From positions 186,001 to 250,000 of the forward strand of contig NZ_JAFEVL010000048.1 in NCBI RefSeq assembly GCF_016901135.1: DNA of 64,000 bases, in the 5' to 3' direction. Below, one piece after another: positions 58,797 through 64,000 of this stretch. Position 1 is the stretch's first letter. Every line of letters begins with the position of its first letter. The notes beneath the pieces were generated by a model, which saw nothing but the letters and a program-made list of their open reading frames with translations, was not told the origin of the DNA and did no database searches. The DNA comes from Martinezella lusitana (lineage in GTDB: Bacteria; Pseudomonadota; Alphaproteobacteria; Rhizobiales; Rhizobiaceae). Both the position numbers and the translations under genes were made by a program.

Positions 58797-60341
58797 TTAT
58801 TCCATGGCAACGCTATGATCGACGGCTGGAGGCGCCTTTGGCTTGCGTAGGAGCACCAGCAGCGGTATGGCGCAGATCGACATCAGCATCAGCAGCTTGA
58901 AGTCATCGATGTAGGCGATGATCGTCGCCTGCGTGGTGATCATGCCGTCGAGCGTGGCGCGTCCCACAGCTGTCAAGGGACTGATTCCCTGGGCCGCCGT
59001 CGCATCGAAATGGCGGTTGAACGGCGTCACATAGGCGGCGATGTTCGCGTGGTTGACCTGCGTATTCTCCGTGATCAGCATCGAGACGACTGAAATGCCG
59101 ACGCTGGAGCCGATATTGCGCGAGAGGTTGTAGAGACCTGTGCCCTCGCCGCGCATCTGTGCCGGCAGCGTCGCGAAGGCGATCGTCGTCAGCGGCACGA
59201 ACAAGAAGCCGAGGCCGGCGCCCTGGACGAAGCCGACGGAGATGATGGTTTCCTGCGAGACATCCGGTGTCCAGCCGGTCATCTCGTACATGGCCCATGC
59301 GGTCAAAGCGAGACCGATGAACAGCAAGAGGCGCGTATCCACCTTGCCGATCAGCCGTCCCACAAGGAACATGCAGAACATCGTGCCGAGGCCGCGCGGT
59401 CCCATGACGATGCCGGCGGTGACGACCGGATAGCCCATCAGCGTCTGCAGATAGGGTGTCATCAGGGCGAGCGAGGCCAGATAGGTCACGCCCACGATGA
59501 AGATGAACAGCATGCTGACGGCAAAGTTCTGGTCGAGGAAGAGCCTCGGGTTTACGAAACTTCGTTCGGCCGTGAACGTATGCACGACGAAGAGATAGAA
59601 GGCACCGGCGCAGAAGAGCGCCTCGACGATGATCTCGCTCGAATAGAACCAGTCGAGCTGCTCGCCGCGATCGAGAAACAACTGCAGCGCGGCAATGCCG
59701 AGCGAGAGCATGCCGAATCCGAACCAATCGAGCTTGGCGAGCGCGTCCAGCTTGGTCTCGGTGACGTAGACGACGATGCCGAAGAAGGCGAGCGCGCCGA
59801 TCGGCACGTTGATGTAGAACACCCAGCGCCAGCTGATATTGTCGGTCAGCCAGCCGCCGATCACGGGACCGAGCACGGGGCCGACCATCACCGAGACGCC
59901 GAACAGCGCCATGGCGCGGCCACGCTCCTCGACATTGTAGATATCTAGGAGAATGCCCTGCGACAGCGGCACCAGCGCCGCGCCGAACAGGCCCTGCAAC
60001 AGGCGGAAGCCGACGATCTGCACCAGGGATTCCGACAGGCCGCAGAGGATCGAGGCGGCGACGAACCCGGCGATCGCCACCAGCAGGACGCGCTTGCGGC
60101 CGAACTTGGCAGACAGGAAGCCGGAGGGCGGCGTCATGATCGCTGCCGCAACGATATAGGACGTCAGCACCCAGTTGATCTGGTCGGCGCTGGCGGAGAC
60201 ATCGCCCTGGATATGTGGCAGGGCGACGTTGGCGATGGTGGTGTCCAGCGCCTGCATGATGACCGACAGGATGACGCAGGCGGTGATCGCGCCGCGATTG
60301 GCGATAGGCCCCGATGACGAGGCGGTGGTGGCGTTACTCAT
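58797..60341 (-). CDS. emrB: EmrB/QacA-type MFS drug transporter (DHA2)
   Basis: 514 aa, 14 hydrophobic segments. Motif D1/A are seen as LDTTIANVALPHIQGD and SAKFGRKRVLLV; the antiporter motif C is GPVLGPVIGGWLTDNISWRW. Start ATG overlaps the last 8 nt of emrA. Works with the EmrA adaptor and an outer-membrane channel to export hydrophobic compounds. Substrate unknown. Confidence 0.92.
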   Translation of the reverse strand: MSNATTASSSGPIANRGAITACVILSVIMQALDTTIANVALPHIQGDVSASADQINWVLTSYIVAAAIMTPPSGFLSAKFGRKRVLLVAIAGFVAASILCGLSESLVQIVGFRLLQGLFGAALVPLSQGILLDIYNVEERGRAMALFGVSVMVGPVLGPVIGGWLTDNISWRWVFYINVPIGALAFFGIVVYVTETKLDALAKLDWFGFGMLSLGIAALQLFLDRGEQLDWFYSSEIIVEALFCAGAFYLFVVHTFTAERSFVNPRLFLDQNFAVSMLFIFIVGVTYLASLALMTPYLQTLMGYPVVTAGIVMGPRGLGTMFCMFLVGRLIGKVDTRLLLFIGLALTAWAMYEMTGWTPDVSQETIISVGFVQGAGLGFLFVPLTTIAFATLPAQMRGEGTGLYNLSRNIGSSVGISVVSMLITENTQVNHANIAAYVTPFNRHFDATAAQGISPLTAVGRATLDGMITTQATIIAYIDDFKLLMLMSICAIPLLVLLRKPKAPPAVDHSVAME

Positions 60342-61560
60342 GGTCCTGACCGCGGGAATGGCCCAGCAGATTGTTGACGAAGTCCGGCAGGCCGCGGGCA
60401 TGGCCAGTGTCGACACCAGCGACGACGCTCATTCCGACGCGCAGCGGAGGCTTGCCCTCCGTGTCGTCGATGCTGATGATCATCGGTATGCGCTGTACGA
60501 CCTTGACCCAGTTGCCTGTCGTGTTCTGTGCGGGCAGAAGCGAGAAGCTGGAGCCGGAGGCCGGCGCAATGCTGGCGACCGTACCCTTCCAGGTCACGCC
60601 GGGATAGGCATCGACGGAGATGTCAACCTTCTGGCCGGTCCGTACATAGGTGAGCTCGGTTTCCTTCGGGCTGGCATTGATCCACATATGCGTGGTTGAG
60701 ACCAGCGAGAAGCCCTGCTGTGCGGCCGTCAGATAGGCGCCGACCTGCAGCGAGGGAACGTTGGCGGTGACGCCATCGAACGGGGCCCGGACGACGGTGT
60801 CGTCGAGCTCGCGCTGCGCATTGTCGACTGCGGCCTTGGCCTGCAGGTAGAGCGGGTTCTGTTCGGGAGGCAGATCGGCAGTGCCATCGCCACCCAATTG
60901 TGCGAGGGTCGCGGCAGCTTGTGCCTGGGCAACCGAGACCTTCTGCTGGGCAGCTTCGAGATTGTGCTTGGCCTGGTCATAGGCAGCCTTCGAGGCAGCC
61001 GAACTGTTGATGAGGTTCTGCTGACGCTCGAGTTCCGTCTGGTAGTAGGGAATGTCGGCCTGCGCCTGAGCGATCTCAGCCACGGATTGCTTGTAGCTTG
61101 CCTGCAGGTTCAGGATCTGGTTTTTGGCATTGCCGAGCTGCGCCTGCGCGCCTTCGAGCGCGATGCGGAACGAATCGGGCTTGAGGCGGAAAAGCACCTG
61201 CCCCTTCTTCACGACCTCGTTCTCATGCACATCGACCGAGATCACCGTGCCGGAGACATCGGTGGAAACGCCGACCATGTCGGCCTGGATATAGGCATTG
61301 TCCGTGGACATGATCTGTCCGCCGGTGACGTAATAATAGCCACCGATGACAAGGGCGATGGGAAGCAGCGCAAACAGGATCGGCCGCGTCGGGCTGCGGC
61401 GCTTGCGCGGCGTTTCCGGAGGGACGACTGGGCTTGGCGCCGCAGCCACTGCGGGCGACGGTGTCGGGTTTGAAGATGGTGCCTCGGCCACTGGGGCTTG
61501 AGTCTGTTCTGTGGAATTTGCGTTTGCGGGTACGCGAAGCGAAGAGGATGCGTCAGCCAT
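60334..61560 (-). CDS. emrA: EmrA-type membrane fusion protein (HlyD family)
   Basis: 408 aa. One N-terminal membrane helix (PILFALLPIALVIGGYYYVTG) after a Pro-rich cytoplasmic tail of about 55 residues; then the lipoyl domain VSTDVSGTVISVDVHENEVVKKGQ, a coiled-coil hairpin, and the beta-barrel with VRAPFDGVTANVPSLQVG. Overlaps marR upstream and emrB downstream by 8 nt each, so marR-emrA-emrB is one operon. Confidence 0.92.
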   Translation of the reverse strand: MADASSSLRVPANANSTEQTQAPVAEAPSSNPTPSPAVAAAPSPVVPPETPRKRRSPTRPILFALLPIALVIGGYYYVTGGQIMSTDNAYIQADMVGVSTDVSGTVISVDVHENEVVKKGQVLFRLKPDSFRIALEGAQAQLGNAKNQILNLQASYKQSVAEIAQAQADIPYYQTELERQQNLINSSAASKAAYDQAKHNLEAAQQKVSVAQAQAAATLAQLGGDGTADLPPEQNPLYLQAKAAVDNAQRELDDTVVRAPFDGVTANVPSLQVGAYLTAAQQGFSLVSTTHMWINASPKETELTYVRTGQKVDISVDAYPGVTWKGTVASIAPASGSSFSLLPAQNTTGNWVKVVQRIPMIISIDDTEGKPPLRVGMSVVAGVDTGHARGLPDFVNNLLGHSRGQDHE

Positions 61561-62017
61561 GTTGTATCTCTTTGTCGGCTGCCTTCGAGCGGCAGACGTG
61601 AAGCAGGTTCGATTTCATGAGGGTAAGCAATTCATAGAGGCGCTCGTTATCCTCCTGGGAGGTTCCGTCGAGCGCTTCCTTGCGTGTTTGGTCGCCTATG
61701 TTGCGCATGGTATCGATCAGTGGCCGGGCCTCTTCGCGCATGTAAAGGAGCCAGCTGCGCCGATCGCTCGGATGCTGCCGACGCTCCACGAGACCGCGCT
61801 CGCTCAGCTTGTCGAGAATGCGAACCAGAGTGATCGGTTCGATCTCCAGCATCTCGGCCAGTCCGGCCTGATGGATACCTTCATTGTTCGCGAGATAGGC
61901 AAGCGTTTGCCATTGCGATCGTGTCAGTCCCAAATCCTTCGCGCGCTGCTCGAACCGCTTCCGAAGAAGCCGCGCAACGTCATGGAGGAGAAAGCCGAGG
62001 GTGGGTATTGCGTTCAT
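61553..62017 (-). CDS. MarR family regulator of emrAB
   Basis: 154 aa winged-helix protein. DNA-binding helices at AGLAEMLEIEPITLVRILDKLSERGLVERR, the wing DRRSWLLYM. MarR proteins of this layout repress their own efflux operon and release on drug binding. A dyad 22 bp upstream of its ATG is a candidate operator. It overlaps emrA by 8 nt. Confidence 0.9.
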   Translation of the reverse strand: MNAIPTLGFLLHDVARLLRKRFEQRAKDLGLTRSQWQTLAYLANNEGIHQAGLAEMLEIEPITLVRILDKLSERGLVERRQHPSDRRSWLLYMREEARPLIDTMRNIGDQTRKEALDGTSQEDNERLYELLTLMKSNLLHVCRSKAADKEIQHG

Positions 62018-62038
62018 GGTATAAGAAGCCTGCTACTC

Positions 62039-62052
62039 ATAAGCAACCTTAT
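62039..62052. promoter_or_regulatory. Putative MarR operator upstream of marR-emrAB
   Basis: ATAAG CAAC CTTAT, a perfect 5-bp dyad, with a second ATAAG copy 15 bp away at 62021-62025. Position just ahead of the marR ATG suits autorepression. Confidence 0.5.
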
Positions 62053-62126
62053 AATTACCGATACCTATAGTAAGCGTCCATGCGATACAAGAGGGAGAGC
62101 GATCAAGAAATAGCGATGGTCGAAGA

Positions 62127-62155
62127 TGTCGCAGGGGTGTCGCAAAGATGTCGCA
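62127..62155. repeat. Three TGTCGCA direct repeats, period 11 bp
   Basis: TGTCGCA at 62127-62133, 62138-62144 and 62149-62155. The 7+4 spacing, one helical turn each, is the layout of OmpR/PhoB-type response regulator sites. It lies 110-138 bp upstream of marR. Confidence 0.65.
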
Positions 62156-62223
62156 GTCACTCCGCGAGCCCGGCAAGAGACGGTGAAAGTTGAGGTTCAC
62201 ATGCCGATCGATGCCTGAAATTG

Positions 62224-62254
62224 AAAAGGCGCGGACGAATCGTCCGCGCCTTTT
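62224..62254 (-). terminator. Terminator of the DUF883 gene
   Basis: AAAAGGCGCGGACG, loop AAT, CGTCCGCGCCTTTT, a 14-bp stem with A and T runs on both sides; works in both directions. It is 65 bp past the DUF883 stop. Confidence 0.88.
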
Positions 62255-62318
62255 CGACAGTTTCGCAAGCTGGATGGGCACGTGGGGCTCGTCCCACCCG
62301 TCAAGGGTTCGGCATAAG

Positions 62319-62600
62319 CTAGCGGCGACTGAGAAGACCGATGAGATAGCCGATGCCAGCTGCGGCAGCGACCATGAAAATCGGGTCCTCGCGAACTCTT
62401 TCGCGCAACTGATCTGTGATCTCCTGGGCTTCCTCCGCGACGACAGACTTCGCTCCTTGCCCGACGGCAGCCAGGCTCTGCGACAGCCTCGATAAATCTT
62501 CACGGAGAGCGGCGACTTGTGCCGCCAAATCTTCCACTGCCGTTTCAGTCTGCGCTCGTGCTGAAGAGGACTGGGCGGAAGCTGATTTGGTCTCTGCCAT
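62319..62600 (-). CDS. DUF883/ElaB-like tail-anchored protein
   Basis: 93 aa. Amphipathic helix (AAQVAALREDLSRLSQSLAAV) then a C-terminal Gly/Ala-rich membrane segment (IFMVAAAAGIGYLIGLL) ending RR. YqjD/ElaB-type proteins sit in the inner membrane and bind ribosomes in stationary phase in E. coli; a similar role here is only inferred. AAGGAG precedes the ATG at 62600. Confidence 0.8.
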   Translation of the reverse strand: MAETKSASAQSSSARAQTETAVEDLAAQVAALREDLSRLSQSLAAVGQGAKSVVAEEAQEITDQLRERVREDPIFMVAAAAGIGYLIGLLSRR

Positions 62601-62781
62601 CGTGTGCTCCTTGTGTTTCCTTGTTGATTGAAACGTCACGGCTCGTCAAAGGTTCCGGCACCTTGGCGCCTCGTCCGGTGATTTCCCCTCTGGCTCTTCA
62701 ATTCCGGTTCGGATTGTTCTAAGGAACTTCGATTGTTTCGCCTGCGGGCGAAGACGTATTGATGACGAGGTTTGCTTTCCA

Positions 62782-64000
62782 ATGTTCGACGTGCTGAGAA
62801 AAATCGCCCAGACCTGGCTTGCCAAGGGTTTGTTGCTTCTTCTGGCGGCAGCCTTCGGTGTATGGGGCGTCGAACGTTCGCTCATCACCGGCGGCAACAG
62901 TAATACCGTGGTGACCGTCGGCGACCAGCACATCGATACCAACGAATTCCGCCTCGCCTATCGTCGCCAGATTCAGGCCATCAGCCAGCAATTGCGCATG
63001 CAGATCACGCCGGAACAGGCGCGCGCCTTCGGTATCGGACAGCAAACCGTGGCACAGCTCGTTGCTGGCGCTTCGCTCGATCAGCTTGCCGCCGATATGA
63101 GCCTCGGCCTTTCCCAGGACAGGCTCGCGCAGCTGATCGGCGACGATCCGGCCTTCAAGGCGCCGAACGGCGCTTTCGACCGGCAGAAATTCGAGATGCT
63201 TCTGCGCAACAGCAACATCTCGCCCGATGACTACATCAAGGAGCGCAGCAAGGTTGCGGTCCGCGGCCAGATCGTCGAAGCGGTGTCGAACGGCTTTGTC
63301 GCCCCGAAGGCCCTGGTCGACGCCGTCAAGCAGTATCACGACGAGAACCGCAGCATCGACTACCTGCTGCTCACCAACGCCAACATCGACCCTGTCAAGG
63401 CACCGGCCGACGACGTGTTGTCCAAATGGTTTGAGGGTGTGAAGTCGAAGTACCGTGCTCCCGAATATCGGAAGTTCGCCTATGTGAAATTGCAGGCCGA
63501 GGATCTTGCCGATCCCGCAAGCGTGTCGGACGATGAGGTGCGCACCCAGTTCGACAAACGCAAGGACAGCTACACGACGCCGGCAACGCGCACGATCGAA
63601 CAGCTGACCTTCGCCAACAAGGATCTGGCCAATGCGGCCGCCGACGCGCTGAAGACCGGCACGACATTCGATCAGCTGGTTTCCGATCAGGGCAAGAAGC
63701 CTTCGGACGTGCTACTCGGTACGTTCACCAAGGATCAGGTTCCGGACAAGACGATTGCCGAAGCTGCCTTCGCCGTCGCCAAGGATGGCGGCACGACGCC
63801 CGTCGTCGACGGTTCGTTCGGCCCGGTCATCTTGCGTGTCACGAACGTGAAGGCCGAAACCGCGAAGAACTTCGACGATGTCAAGGAAGACATCCGCAAG
63901 CAGATCGCGCTCAGCAATGCCGCCAATGAAATCACCAGCGTCCATGACAAGTTCGAGGACCTGCGCGGATCCGGCATCTCGCTGCAGGAGGCTGCAACGC
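62782..64000 (+). CDS. ppiD: Peptidyl-prolyl isomerase D (PpiD/SurA_N_3), 3' end beyond window
   Basis: Membrane-anchored periplasmic chaperone; 406 codons in the window. N-terminal anchor LAKGLLLLLAAAFGVWGVERS, then the SurA_N_3 domain (TVGDQHIDTNEFRLAYRRQI) and a first parvulin-like region (RTIEQLTFANKDLANAAADALK). It helps outer-membrane and exported proteins fold at the Sec exit. GAGG is upstream of the ATG. Truncated by the window edge. Confidence 0.88.
   Translation, partial: MFDVLRKIAQTWLAKGLLLLLAAAFGVWGVERSLITGGNSNTVVTVGDQHIDTNEFRLAYRRQIQAISQQLRMQITPEQARAFGIGQQTVAQLVAGASLDQLAADMSLGLSQDRLAQLIGDDPAFKAPNGAFDRQKFEMLLRNSNISPDDYIKERSKVAVRGQIVEAVSNGFVAPKALVDAVKQYHDENRSIDYLLLTNANIDPVKAPADDVLSKWFEGVKSKYRAPEYRKFAYVKLQAEDLADPASVSDDEVRTQFDKRKDSYTTPATRTIEQLTFANKDLANAAADALKTGTTFDQLVSDQGKKPSDVLLGTFTKDQVPDKTIAEAAFAVAKDGGTTPVVDGSFGPVILRVTNVKAETAKNFDDVKEDIRKQIALSNAANEITSVHDKFEDLRGSGISLQEAAT

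Noticed and set aside
1..64000. CRISPR arrays, insertion sequences, prophage or integrase genes.
   Set aside because: No array of spaced direct repeats, no transposase or integrase frame was found; the only integration hint is the tRNA-Ser repeat.

Overview
The window reads as about 64 kb of chromosome from an alphaproteobacterium of the family Rhizobiaceae, most likely Rhizobium or a close relative. This rests on core gene neighbourhoods I recognise (recG/sdhE/mfd, glnB-glnA, uvrA/ssb/marC/gyrA/coaD/ppiA/ppiB/queA/tgt, rlpA/dac/tmk/holB/metG/tatD), high coding GC, an SOS box of the alphaproteobacterial GAAC-N7-GAAC type, and family types such as IalB, HspQ, DUF1127 and DUF4864. No lookup was possible, so the genus is an inference.

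Layout. 1-9.6 kb: 5' part of recG divergent from sdhE-mfd, then a CPA1 antiporter, a FrnE-type DsbA protein and an orphan family-5 solute-binding protein. 9.8-15.7 kb: IalB, HspQ with a heat-shock-like promoter, the glnB-glnA nitrogen operon with a sigma-54-like promoter, the bifunctional NAD(P)HX repair enzyme and a DUF72 protein. 15.7-29.2 kb: uvrA and ssb share a LexA site; then marC, gyrA, a sugar-epimerase-like protein, three tiny membrane proteins, coaD, two cyclophilins, and queA-tgt for queuosine. 29.4-43.8 kb is accessory: glyoxalase-fold, SleB-type hydrolase, orphan FabF with HxlR, FMN reductase, a heterodimeric ABC exporter, a RibD/DHFR-like protein, LysR and TetR units, a PBP5-type carboxypeptidase and SRPBCC. 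43.8-53.8 kb: a minus-strand run rlpA, dac, tmk, holB, metG, tatD, MBL hydrolase and YbaK, split by two plus-strand genes (TSUP transporter, CatB-type acetyltransferase). 54-58 kb: a decayed patch with a frameshifted LysR, an intact SDR, an amidohydrolase relic and a tRNA-Ser(UGA) whose 3' end is repeated 747 bp away at the point where the relic ends. 58-64 kb: Mpg glycosylase, a marR-emrA-emrB efflux operon, a DUF883 protein and the 5' part of ppiD.

Most of the window is ordinary core chromosome, and I see no CRISPR array, phage or intact transposon. The parts most worth a second look are the three-gene tiny membrane-protein unit (24.3-25.1 kb), the unexplained short transcription unit between glnB and nnr (13.1-13.3 kb), the 11-bp-period direct repeats upstream of marR-emrAB, and the tRNA-Ser/relic junction.
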